Under the pieces are notes generated by a model, which was not told the origin of the DNA, made no database searches, and worked only from the letters and a program-made list of their open reading frames with translations. This document shows positions 52,959-61,028 of a stretch of DNA of 64,000 nucleotides, one piece after another. The position numbers and the translations under genes are program-made. The first letter of the stretch is position 1, and each line of letters starts with the position of its first letter. Location of the stretch: assembly GCA_938040055.1 (NCBI GenBank), contig CALHWY010000012.1:124001-188000 (forward strand). Reading direction: 5' to 3'. Source of the stretch: an uncultured Endomicrobiia bacterium. GTDB taxonomy: Bacteria > Elusimicrobiota > Endomicrobiia > Endomicrobiales > Endomicrobiaceae.

Positions 52959-53792
52959 ATGAATGTAGAAAAGAAAAGAATCGCCATATCGGATACCGTA
53001 AATTTAAAAAAGAGCTTTTGCCGGCAGCGCCTTAACACCGTGTGCCAAAGCGCCAAATGTCCCAATATAGGGGAATGTTTCAAAAAACGCACCGCGACTT
53101 TTTTAATTTTAGGCAAAAACTGTACGCGAAGCTGCGGCTTTTGCGGCATAGACAAAAAAACGCCTGAAACGCCCGATCCGGGAGAGCCGGAACGCATTGC
53201 AGGGGCGGTAAAAGAACTCGGACTTAAATACGTCGTGATAACTTCGGTGACCAGAGATGATCTGCAAGACGGAGGCGCCGGACATTTCGCCGCCGCCATA
53301 AAAAAAATAGGAGAGATAAATCCCGAAAGCAAAATAGAGGTTTTGGTTCCGGACTTTCAAGGCAGAAAAAGCGGCATAGACGCGGTTTTAGAGGCAAAAC
53401 CGGACGTTTTCGCGCATAATTTGGAAACGGTTCCTTCTTTATACGCAAAAGTCCGCCGCGGAGCGGATTATAAACGTTCCCTGGAAATTTTGAGATATGT
53501 AAAAGACAAGGGTTTTAAAGTCAAAACCGGAATAATGCTGGGGCTCGGTGAAAAAGAAGAAGAAATTTTTATGACTATAAAAGACATAAAAGAGACCGGA
53601 ACCGATATTCTTACCGTAGGGCAGTACCTTGCCCCTTCCAAGATGCATTATCCGGTAATATACGAATATACGGATGAGGAGTTTGCCAGAATAAAAGATT
53701 ATGCCGTTTCCGCCGGCATAAAAAATGCTGTATGCGGACGCTATGTAAGAAGCTCGTATCTTGCCGAAGAGCAATTCCGGAAAGCCGTGTAA
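52959..53792 (+). CDS. lipA: Lipoyl synthase
   Basis: 277 residues from ATG 52959; an upstream TTG (52920) would add an untypical extension. Radical-SAM cluster CTRSCGFCGI and the auxiliary cluster CQSAKCPNIGEC are both intact, as are VVITSVTRDDLQDGGAGHFA, VLVPDFQGRKSGIDAVLEAKPDVFAHNLETVP, GIMLGLGEKEEEI, LTVGQYLAPSKMHYPV and the C-terminal RSSY with the cluster-binding Ser. It inserts sulfur into octanoyl groups of carrier proteins. No lipB or lipoyl-protein gene is near. Confidence 0.95.
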   Translation: MNVEKKRIAISDTVNLKKSFCRQRLNTVCQSAKCPNIGECFKKRTATFLILGKNCTRSCGFCGIDKKTPETPDPGEPERIAGAVKELGLKYVVITSVTRDDLQDGGAGHFAAAIKKIGEINPESKIEVLVPDFQGRKSGIDAVLEAKPDVFAHNLETVPSLYAKVRRGADYKRSLEILRYVKDKGFKVKTGIMLGLGEKEEEIFMTIKDIKETGTDILTVGQYLAPSKMHYPVIYEYTDEEFARIKDYAVSAGIKNAVCGRYVRSSYLAEEQFRKAV

Positions 53793-54673
53793 GTCCCTGC
53801 CGGAAGATGCCGTTAAAGCATAGAGCAAGCGGTATTTGCAAATATCTCCCCGGCGGCTTCAGGAACAAATATTTTTTAAACTTAAAAACCCGTCCGCGTC
53901 CGTTCCGGAGCGGTGCGGGATCAGCCCTCCGCCGTTTTCGTTCTCGCGGTCATGACTCTCAAAAAAAACCTACCCCGGAAAATATCCGCCGCCGTCACCG
54001 CGCGTGTTATTATCCGACGCGGTTTTTCTTGCGGACTTTCGGTTTTTTATAGCCCGATCGCAATGACCGGCTTGCGGTGCTGACAAAATAAGAACTCAAA
54101 GCGCCGAGCCCCGTCCATAGATATGCTCCTTTGCCAAATAGTTCTTCATTTGAAAATTTTCCTGACAACGTCAATGCCGCCCCGTGAAATTCTCCGGCAT
54201 TTGCTTCGCCTCCTGCAATATTGCGGAACGAAGCTTTTCCAAAATTCCATATTCATATCGCCGTATGTTTTCCGGTTATACAAAGCGTGGATAAAAGGCT
54301 TGTCCTGCGGCGGAACAAAGCGGAGCGCCTGTAAAAAACCATGCTTAATATCACGCATATGCATTTTTTGCTATGCCAAGAAAAAAAATAAAGCAATCTG
54401 CTCTCCATGGCGGAGAAAGCGGTTTATCGTTTTTTGCGCTTTTTTTGAAAGTAAAAACATGCGAAAATACTTTTATTTTCCGGAATACAAAACGTCTTCA
54501 GGATTTGAAAAATACAAGTTATGCCGGTATAAAAAGTTCTAAAACGGATATGTCTTTTTTTAAGAAAAAAGCCTTGCATTATTTTTACAAAGATTTTACA
54601 CTTATAATGTATTCTTTGTCGGCGCGCATGCAATGAATTTTTGTTAAATAAAAATATATTGAGGGGCATTATT
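53793..54673. other. 881-base gap with possible decayed gene
   Basis: No intact gene with a good start is seen. GC-rich DNA (53790-54060) gives way to AT-rich DNA. Frames on both strands are short. One minus-strand frame (54146-54364) looks protein-like and is listed separately. A TATAAT at 54603-54608 is a likely -10 for the small gene at 54674. Confidence 0.5.
54146..54364 (-). pseudogene. Possible remnant of a protein gene
   Basis: 72 codons from ATG 54364 on the minus strand with no in-frame continuation upstream (a TAG lies three codons before). Composition is protein-like (RDIKHGFLQALRFVPP, FIHALYNRKTYGDMNMEFW) and a frame just past the stop (GAYLWTGLGALSSYFVSTAS, from about 54120) reads as if continuing it after a frameshift. 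No family is recognised. It may be a decaying gene or chance. Confidence 0.2.
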
Positions 54674-54910
54674 ATGAGCATTAAAAGGTTTATACTATTG
54701 TTTTCGGTCGCTTCTGCATTTTGTCTTTTCTTTGTCGTAATTTATAATGTATACGCTCAAAATAATATAAAAAATGAATTTCAAAGCATAAAAGCGGATT
54801 CTTCCGGAAATTATCCAAAGCCCTTATATACATCAAGACCGAAACCTTCCGGAGCTCCGGCGGTGATTAAAGATGACGCCGAAGCCGAAGCTCTTTTTAA
54901 GCAAACTTAA
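54674..54910 (+). CDS. Small exported or membrane-anchored protein
   Basis: 78 residues from ATG 54674, which follows GAGGGGC; the longer frame from TTG 54641 is less likely. A hydrophobic N-terminal segment (FILLFSVASAFCLFFVVIYNVYAQ) acts as signal or anchor, and a short Pro/Ser/Ala/Asp-rich tail follows (KPLYTSRPKPSGAPAVIKDD). Unknown family. A terminator 50 bases later makes it a single-gene unit. Confidence 0.6.
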   Translation: MSIKRFILLFSVASAFCLFFVVIYNVYAQNNIKNEFQSIKADSSGNYPKPLYTSRPKPSGAPAVIKDDAEAEALFKQT

Positions 54911-54959
54911 AAATATTTGTTTTAAAAAAGCGGAAAAATATATAAAACGCATTTATTAT

Positions 54960-54990
54960 GCCCGCGGCAAAAAACTGACGGGCGTTTTTT
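54960..54990 (+). terminator. Intrinsic terminator after the small exported gene
   Basis: GCCCG (54960-54964) pairs with CGGGC (54979-54983), followed by G and six T (54985-54990). The loop is 14 bases, so the hairpin is modest. Confidence 0.55.
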
Positions 54991-55127
54991 ATGCGAAGAC
55001 GGCATATAAGCTTTTTATCGGCAAAAAACGGCGCGGACGGATAAATTTTTTCTTCAAAAGCTTTTACGCGAAAAACACTTTTATTTTTCTTTTCAAATTT
55101 AAAAAGAAGCAGATTTTTCAATAAATT

Positions 55128-55156
55128 TTGACATTAAAACGTATTTTTGGTAAAAT
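55128..55156 (+). promoter_or_regulatory. Near-consensus promoter for psd-pssA
   Basis: TTGACA (55128-55133), 17-base spacer, TAAAAT (55151-55156). Transcription would start near 55163. The TTG of this -35 is also a possible in-frame start for psd, but lying inside the promoter it cannot be used. Confidence 0.75.
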
Positions 55157-55208
55157 TTTATCCAAAAAAATAAAGGGAGAAATTTTCCCCGTAAAAAAGG
55201 ATTTGTTT

Positions 55209-55829
55209 ATGTCAATCGTCAAAGAAGGCTATCCGTTTATTGTTATTCCGTTTGTCATAGGAGCGGCGCTTATTTTTTCGGGTGCCGGCGCGTTTTTTTT
55301 TATTTTGGGTCTTTTATGCGTGTCCGCCGCGCTTTTCTGTGCGTACTTTTTCAGAGATCCCTCGGTTAATATCACGCAGGGGCAGGGACTTATACTCTCT
55401 CCGTGCAACGGAACCGTGCTTGAAGTGGGGGAAAATGAAAATGAAAAATTCATAAGAGTTTTTTTGTCGGTTCTTGACGTGCATTTGCAGCGTTCGCCCG
55501 TCGCCGGAAAAGTGACGAAAGTGGAATATAAGCCGGGCAAATTTTTAAAAGCCATGGAGCCGCAGGCGCATATAGTCAATGAGCAAAACCACATAACCAT
55601 AGAAAACGAAAACGGGATTTATACGGTTAAACAGGTTGCGGGCATACTTGCCAGAAGATGCGTTTCGTGGGTAAAAGCCGGAGACGAACTTCAAGCCGGC
55701 GACAAAATAGGCTTAATAAAATTCAGTTCCCAGGTTGATCTGCATATGCCTAAAAACGCAGATATAAAAGTCAAAAAAGACGATAAAGTGGTTTCCGGAG
55801 TGACGGTCTTTGCCGTTTTGGATAAATAG
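55209..55829 (+). CDS. psd: Phosphatidylserine decarboxylase proenzyme, short (archaeal/Sinorhizobium-type)
   Basis: 206 residues from ATG 55209 (AAGGA before it), chosen because the promoter lies over the longer alternative. A membrane helix pair near the N-terminus (YPFIVIPFVIGAALIF, FILGLLCVSAALFCAYFF) precedes FRDPS, LILSPCNGTV and VFLSVLDVHLQRSPVAGKV, and the processing segment GLIKFSSQVDLHMP. The family normally has Gly-Ser at the cut (FGS-type); here it is Ser-Ser, so the residue before the reactive Ser differs. It makes phosphatidylethanolamine from the phosphatidylserine that the next gene's product makes. Confidence 0.85.
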   Translation: MSIVKEGYPFIVIPFVIGAALIFSGAGAFFFILGLLCVSAALFCAYFFRDPSVNITQGQGLILSPCNGTVLEVGENENEKFIRVFLSVLDVHLQRSPVAGKVTKVEYKPGKFLKAMEPQAHIVNEQNHITIENENGIYTVKQVAGILARRCVSWVKAGDELQAGDKIGLIKFSSQVDLHMPKNADIKVKKDDKVVSGVTVFAVLDK

Positions 55830-55838
55830 GGATTCGAT

Positions 55839-56642
55839 ATGAAAAAAAATTTAAAAAAAGGCATTTATATTTTGCCCAGTCTTTTTACCTGCGGGAATAT
55901 GGCATGCGGCATTATTTCGGTAATATTTTCAATAGGCGGAGATTTTTCACTGGCCGCATGGATGCTTATTCTTGCGATAGTTTTTGACATGCTCGACGGC
56001 AGAGTGGCCAGAATGACAAAAACCACAAGCGAGTTCGGAGTTCAGCTTGATTCTTTAAGCGATCTTGTCTCTTTCGGCGTGGCTCCGTCCCTTATGATGT
56101 ATCAGCTGGTGCTTAATACCATGGGAAAAGTGGGAACGGCTATAGCGGTGCTTTTTGTTTTGTGCAGCGCTTTAAGACTTGCCAAATTCAATATTAAAGC
56201 CAAGGAAGGCGCCGTTTACAGCTCTTTTACGGGGCTGCCTACGCCCGCTTCAGCCGGGCTTCTGATATCTTTTGTCTTAAGTTATGAGCTTTTTGTGTCC
56301 GAACCGGGGCAGGCTTTGTCGGTAAAGACAATACCTCTGCTTATGAAAAATATGCCTGTCTTTTTTAAAAGCATGCCCATAGTAATGGTTTTGCTGTCAT
56401 TGCTTATGGTCTCAAATGTGCCTTATGCTTCGTTTAAAAAGTTCAGCCTTTCAAAACCGAGGGCTTTTCAGCTTCTGGTATTGATAATACTTCTCATATT
56501 TTTAATACTCGTGTTCCCGCAGAATATAATCTTTATTCTTTTTGCGCTTTACGCTCTTTCGGGCATTGTCATTTATGCGGGAAAATACTGGAAAGTGCTG
56601 AAAAACCCGAACAGGAAACAGGAAGATCAAAATGAACAATAA
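55839..56642 (+). CDS. pssA: CDP-diacylglycerol--serine O-phosphatidyltransferase
   Basis: 267 residues, 9 bases after psd. The CDP-alcohol phosphotransferase motif is complete: DMLDGRVARMTKTTSEFGVQLDSLSD (D-x2-DG-x2-AR-x8-G-x3-D-x3-D). Six or more membrane helices fill the rest, for example AAWMLILAIVFDML, AIAVLFVLCSALRL and LLVLIILLIFLILVF. It makes phosphatidylserine from CDP-diacylglycerol and serine in the inner membrane. It works directly with psd. Confidence 0.93.
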   Translation: MKKNLKKGIYILPSLFTCGNMACGIISVIFSIGGDFSLAAWMLILAIVFDMLDGRVARMTKTTSEFGVQLDSLSDLVSFGVAPSLMMYQLVLNTMGKVGTAIAVLFVLCSALRLAKFNIKAKEGAVYSSFTGLPTPASAGLLISFVLSYELFVSEPGQALSVKTIPLLMKNMPVFFKSMPIVMVLLSLLMVSNVPYASFKKFSLSKPRAFQLLVLIILLIFLILVFPQNIIFILFALYALSGIVIYAGKYWKVLKNPNRKQEDQNEQ

Positions 56643-56796
56643 TATTATATTTCAAACCGCGGGCCGGCGACTTAGAAGCTAATTATTTATTTGTATAATA
56701 AAATACCTCCCCAAAAAAACAATTAAAAAAGAAAGACGGTCCGAACCGGAAAGGGCATAATAAACGCCCTCCGAAAAGCGATTAAAAGGAATTTAT
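56643..56796 (+). promoter_or_regulatory. leuA leader with -10 box and hairpin
   Basis: TATAAT at 56694-56699 is a good -10, but the -35 is weak. Between it and the leuA start an AGGGC/GCCCT hairpin (about 56754-56772) sits just before AAAAGGAATTT. A leucine-responsive leader peptide was looked for and no Leu-rich reading frame was found, so the hairpin's role is open. Confidence 0.35.
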
Positions 56797-58374
56797 ATGA
56801 TGAATAAAAAAGATAAGGTGATTTTTTTTGACACCACTTTAAGAGACGGGGAACAGTCTCCCGGAGCGAGCATGAACCTGAAAGAAAAACTGATGGTGGC
56901 AAACCAGCTTGCGGCTTTGGGCGTAGATGTGATAGAAGCGGGTTTTCCGATATCAAGTCCTGGCGATTTTGAAGCCGTTAAAACTGTCGCACAGCGGATT
57001 AAAGGCCCTTCGGTAGCGGGTCTTTGCCGCTCTTACGAAAAAGACATCAATGCCTGCTGGGACGCGGTAAAATTTTCCAAAAAGCCGAGAATACACATAT
57101 TTATAGCCACTTCGGATCTGCATATGGAAAAAAAGCTCAAAAAAACCAGGGCGCAGGTGCTTGATATGGCGGTAAAAGCGGTAAAATACGGCAGAAGTCT
57201 GTGCAAGGACATAGAATTTTCAGCCGAAGACGCCGGACGTTCCGATATGGAATTTCTGTGCAAAGTGGTTGAAGCGGCCATAGACGCCGGCGCTTCAACG
57301 GTAAATATTCCCGATACTGTAGGCTATACGATGCCTTTGGAATTCGGGGCTAAAATCGCGGAAATAAAAAAAAGGGTTCCCAATATAAACAAAGCCGTTA
57401 TAAGCGTGCATTGCCATAATGATCTGGGCCTTGCGGTCGCCAATTCTCTTTCGGCCGTTGAAAACGGCGCGAGACAGGTCGAATGTACGGTCAACGGCAT
57501 AGGCGAAAGGGCGGGCAATGCTTCGCTTGAAGAGATAGCGATGGCGCTTAAAGTGAGACCTCTTTATTATAATGTGGGACATTCGATAAAAACGAAAGAA
57601 ATATATAAAACGAGCAAGCTTGTCTCCAGCCTGACCGGCGTTGCGGTGCAGGTCAACAAGGCTATTGTAGGGGCAAACGCTTTTGCGCACGAATCCGGCA
57701 TTCATCAGGACGGCGTTCTTAAAGCCAGGGAGACTTATGAAATAATGAATCCTTCGGATGTCGGGGTTCCGGAAAGTTCGTTGGTATTGGGAAAACATTC
57801 CGGCAGGCATGCTTTTTTTAAAAGGATAAAAGATCTGGGATATAAGCTTGAAGAGTCTGCGCTTGAGCAGCTTTTTGAAAAGTTTAAAGTTTTGGCGGAC
57901 AAGAAAAAGGCGGTTTTTGACGACGATATAGTGGCTTTGATAGAAGAAGATACCGCTTCCGGCAAGGAAACTTTTTCTCTGGACTATATAAGCGCCACGT
58001 CAGGCACCGGAACAATACCTACGGCTACGGTAAGAATATCTAAAAACGAAGAGGCGTCCGCGCAGGGCAAAAAAACGCCCGCGGCCTGCGTTTTGCAGGA
58101 AGCCGCCTGCGGCACCGGGCCTGTTGACGCGGCTTATAAAGCCATAGACAAAATAACGGGCATGGATTTCAAACTTACGGATTATTCTTTAAGGGCCGTA
58201 TCTTCGGGGGAAGACGCTCTCGGCGAAGTGCATGTAAAAGCCGACTATGAAGGAATGGTTTATACCGGCAAAGGGACGTCCACCGATATCGTTGAAGCAA
58301 GCGTAAAAGCTTATATGCAGGCTGTAAACAAAGCGAAAGCTTTCAGCGCCAATAAAGAAAAAAAGAAAAAATAA
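56797..58374 (+). CDS. leuA: 2-isopropylmalate synthase
   Basis: 525 residues, AAAAGGA before the ATG. HMGL-like catalytic domain: FFDTTLRDGEQSPGASM, IEAGFPISSPGDFEAV, SVHCHNDLGLAVANSLSAVENGARQVECTVNGIGERAGNASLEEIAMAL, HESGIHQDGVLK. The C-terminal 130 residues form the LeuA regulatory domain (for example SATSGTGTIPTATVRISK), so feedback by leucine is likely. It condenses acetyl-CoA and 2-oxoisovalerate. Citramalate or homocitrate synthase is a less likely alternative. Confidence 0.93.
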   Translation: MMNKKDKVIFFDTTLRDGEQSPGASMNLKEKLMVANQLAALGVDVIEAGFPISSPGDFEAVKTVAQRIKGPSVAGLCRSYEKDINACWDAVKFSKKPRIHIFIATSDLHMEKKLKKTRAQVLDMAVKAVKYGRSLCKDIEFSAEDAGRSDMEFLCKVVEAAIDAGASTVNIPDTVGYTMPLEFGAKIAEIKKRVPNINKAVISVHCHNDLGLAVANSLSAVENGARQVECTVNGIGERAGNASLEEIAMALKVRPLYYNVGHSIKTKEIYKTSKLVSSLTGVAVQVNKAIVGANAFAHESGIHQDGVLKARETYEIMNPSDVGVPESSLVLGKHSGRHAFFKRIKDLGYKLEESALEQLFEKFKVLADKKKAVFDDDIVALIEEDTASGKETFSLDYISATSGTGTIPTATVRISKNEEASAQGKKTPAACVLQEAACGTGPVDAAYKAIDKITGMDFKLTDYSLRAVSSGEDALGEVHVKADYEGMVYTGKGTSTDIVEASVKAYMQAVNKAKAFSANKEKKKK

Positions 58375-58427
58375 AGAAACGGCGCTTTATTTTAAAAAAA
58401 CGCAAAGCGAAAAAAAAGGGGTAATAA

Positions 58428-59690
58428 ATGGGCAGTACTATCACGGAAAAAATACTTGCCGCCCATTGCGGCAAAAAAGCTGTGGAGCCGGGAGAATTCA
58501 TAGAGCCTAATATCGATATAGCTTTATCAAATGACGTAACGGCGCCTCTTGCAATAAAAGAGTTCAGAAAATCCGGAGTAAAGAAAGTTTTCAACAAAAA
58601 TAAAATCGCTCTGGTTATGGATCATTTCACTCCGAACAAAGATATTTTGAGCGCGGAACATGTGAAATTCGTAAGAGAGTTTGCACGCGAACAGAAAATA
58701 AAGCATTACTACGAAGGCGGCAATGTCGGCGTTGAGCATGCTTTGCTTCCGGAAAAAGGGATAGTCGTTCCGGGAGATATTATAATAGGAGCGGATTCCC
58801 ATACCTGCACGTACGGCGCTTTGGGCGCTTTTTCAACGGGAGTCGGCTCGACCGATATAGCGGCGGCTATGGCAAACGGAAAAGTCTGGTTTAAAGTTCC
58901 CCAGTCGATCAAATTCTTTTTAAAAGGAAAACTCAACAAATGGGTAAGCGGAAAAGATATTATTCTTTACATAATCGGGCTTATAGGCGTTGACGGAGCT
59001 CTTTACCAGTCTATGGAATTCGACGGTCCCGTAAGCAAAAAACTTACCATGGCCGACAGGTTCACCGTATCCAATATGGCTATTGAAGCGGGAGGAAAAA
59101 GCGGCATATTCGCCCCCGATGAAATAACGGAAAAATATATATCCGCAAGAGCGCAGAGAAAATATAAATTCTATAAAAGCGATAAGGACGCAAGATACCA
59201 TAAAACTTTGGAAATAGACTGCGGCAAAATATATCCGCAGATAGCTCTGCCTTTTCTGCCTTCTAACACAAAAGCGGCCAAAGACGTGAAAAGAATTTAT
59301 ATAGACCAGGTCGTTATAGGCTCGTGCACCAATGGCAGAATAGAAGATCTCAGAGTGGCTGCGGCCGTAATAAAAAAAGGCAAAAAAGTAAATTCCAATG
59401 TAAGAACGCTGATAATTCCTGCCACTCCGGAAGTATATTCGCAGGCTCTTGAAGAAGGACTGTTTAAAATATTTATGGACGCCGGAGCGATAATATCCGC
59501 GCCTACCTGCGGCCCGTGTCTGGGCGGACACATGGGTATTCTCGCTTCCGGCGAAAAATGCGTTTCTACTACCAACAGAAACTTTGTGGGAAGAATGGGA
59601 CATGTCGAATCGCAGCTGTTTTTGTCAAGTCCGGCGGTTGCGGCGGCTTCGGCGGTAAAAGGTTATATCGCATCTCCTGAAGAAATTTAA
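58428..59690 (+). CDS. leuC: 3-isopropylmalate dehydratase large subunit
   Basis: 420 residues (the shorter archaeal-type LeuC). AAAGGGG lies before the ATG. Iron-sulfur Cys positions are visible in GADSHTCTYGALGAFSTGVGSTDIA, VIGSCTNGRIEDL and PTCGPCLGGHMG. It isomerises 2- to 3-isopropylmalate together with LeuD. The LeuD gene does not follow directly: an unrelated exported protein gene lies between. Homoaconitase activity cannot be excluded for this family. Confidence 0.93.
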   Translation: MGSTITEKILAAHCGKKAVEPGEFIEPNIDIALSNDVTAPLAIKEFRKSGVKKVFNKNKIALVMDHFTPNKDILSAEHVKFVREFAREQKIKHYYEGGNVGVEHALLPEKGIVVPGDIIIGADSHTCTYGALGAFSTGVGSTDIAAAMANGKVWFKVPQSIKFFLKGKLNKWVSGKDIILYIIGLIGVDGALYQSMEFDGPVSKKLTMADRFTVSNMAIEAGGKSGIFAPDEITEKYISARAQRKYKFYKSDKDARYHKTLEIDCGKIYPQIALPFLPSNTKAAKDVKRIYIDQVVIGSCTNGRIEDLRVAAAVIKKGKKVNSNVRTLIIPATPEVYSQALEEGLFKIFMDAGAIISAPTCGPCLGGHMGILASGEKCVSTTNRNFVGRMGHVESQLFLSSPAVAAASAVKGYIASPEEI

Positions 59691-59704
59691 ATACTGAGAA
59701 AATA

Positions 59705-60331
59705 ATGAAAAAAATATCTTTAGCATTGGTTTTTTTATTGTTTTTTACGTCTTTTTTATTTGCCCGCATTCATCATATAATGTGGACGGAAGAGGTTTTT
59801 GAGCCGACAAATAAAGAAGATTTTAAAATTTATAAAACTGCAACTCCGAATAAAGAGTACGAAGAAATCGGCGAATTTTGGGGAAATATAACTCCTTTGA
59901 TAAATGAGGCATGCGCTAGAGGTGCAGACGCTTTTATTATTACCGGAGCTCTCTCTTATACGGCAGCAGAGGCGGTTTTTACGGGTGGCGTGGCGGTAAA
60001 AGAGAGTAATGCTAAAAGAATGATTGCGATAAAATTTTTACCTTATGACAACTCGGCGGCAAGAGCCGATTGGTCTTATTTAACTGAAACGATGACAAAA
60101 CGGGATAAAGATAAATTTCGCATACAGCTATATAATAATGCATTGAAACACCCCGGAAAGAAGAGTTTATTGGAGTTGGCGACATTAGGCGCTAAACCGT
60201 ATACCCTTCAACGCGCAAAAGAAAGACTGAATATGGTCAAACAAGCAAAAGAAAATCTTTTAGAAATACACAAAGTGAAAGAAGAAGAAAATTGTATTTA
60301 TTTGGATGATATTACGGAGGGAAACAAATGA
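59705..60331 (+). CDS. Exported protein of unknown function wedged between leuC and leuD
   Basis: 208 residues. A signal peptide (MKKISLALVFLLFFTSFLFAR) is followed by a soluble domain with YEEIGEFWGNITPLINEACARGADAFIITGA (residues about 50-80), where a conserved Ala-Cys and Gly-Ala-Asp stretch recalls small periplasmic lipid/metal-binding folds. It also has a helical second half (YNNALKHPGKKSLLELATLGAKPYTLQRAKERLNM). It starts 14 bases after leuC and its last four bases overlap the leuD start (ATGA). It is unlike any leucine enzyme; base usage looks more AT-rich than its neighbours. A transferred or captured gene is possible. Confidence 0.75.
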   Translation: MKKISLALVFLLFFTSFLFARIHHIMWTEEVFEPTNKEDFKIYKTATPNKEYEEIGEFWGNITPLINEACARGADAFIITGALSYTAAEAVFTGGVAVKESNAKRMIAIKFLPYDNSAARADWSYLTETMTKRDKDKFRIQLYNNALKHPGKKSLLELATLGAKPYTLQRAKERLNMVKQAKENLLEIHKVKEEENCIYLDDITEGNK

Positions 60332-60819
60332 ACGATATGATATTAAAAGGCAAAGTGCATAAATACGGTTCCAATGTAAATACGGATGAAATTATTCCGG
60401 CGAGATACCTTAATACGACCGATCCCGCGGTGCTTGCCAAATACTGCATGGAAGACATAGATAAAAATTTCGTAAAAAAGGTCGCAAAAGGCGATATTAT
60501 AGTAGCGGAGAACAATTTCGGATGCGGTTCTTCAAGAGAGCATGCTCCCATAGCCATAAAAGCGTCCGGCGTTTCGGCCGTTATAGCCAATTCTTTTGCG
60601 AGAATATTTTTCAGAAATTCGATTAACATAGGGCTTCCGATTCTTGAATCTCCAGAGGCGGTAAAAGCCATAAAGAACGGAGATGAAGTCGAAGTAAACC
60701 TTACGCGGGGAATTATAAAAAACCTGACCGAAAATAAAGAATACAAAGCCCAGCCTTTTCCGGAATTTATGCGGAAAATAATAAAAGCCGGCGGCCTGCT
60801 GGGCTATATAAAGAAGTAA
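60328..60819 (+). CDS. leuD: 3-isopropylmalate dehydratase small subunit
   Basis: 163 residues; strong GGAGGG site within the end of the preceding gene. Swivelling-domain marks are clear: GSNVNTDEIIPARYLNTTDP, IIVAENNFGCGSSREHAPIAIKASGVSAVIANSFARIFFRNSINIGLPI. It completes the active site with LeuC. Length matches short LeuD forms. Translation is coupled to the gene before it. Confidence 0.95.
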   Translation: MNDMILKGKVHKYGSNVNTDEIIPARYLNTTDPAVLAKYCMEDIDKNFVKKVAKGDIIVAENNFGCGSSREHAPIAIKASGVSAVIANSFARIFFRNSINIGLPILESPEAVKAIKNGDEVEVNLTRGIIKNLTENKEYKAQPFPEFMRKIIKAGGLLGYIKK

Positions 60820-60849
60820 AGCTTTTGTCTTAAAACGTTTTTTTCAGGC

Positions 60850-60925
60850 CAGGCAAAACGCCGTCCGGAGCGAAAAAGACATAAATGTTTGAGATTTCCT
60901 GCAAAGACGCGCCGGATTTTGCCTG
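60850..60925 (+). repeat. Inverted repeat between leuD and leuB
   Basis: CAGGCAAAA (60850-60858) pairs with TTTTGCCTG (60917-60925), and TCCGG (60864-60868) with CCGGA (60912-60916) inside. The 60820-61028 gap also ends in AAAAGAGGTG before leuB. The structure may stabilise or attenuate the leuB part of the transcript. Confidence 0.55.
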
Positions 60926-61028
60926 ATGCCGGCTCGGGGGAAAAAACAATGAAAAAATCGCCGTCTTTTGCGGGACGCGGCAAAGCTCTGATAAATAATT
61001 AAATAAAAAATAAAAGAGGTGTGAATTT

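Noticed and set aside
55128..55208. Alternative psd start at TTG 55128
   Set aside because: That TTG is the first half of a near-consensus -35 box with a matching -10, so transcription starts downstream of it.
56643..56796. Leucine leader peptide controlling leuA
   Set aside because: No short frame with a run of Leu codons precedes the hairpin; only a generic hairpin is present.
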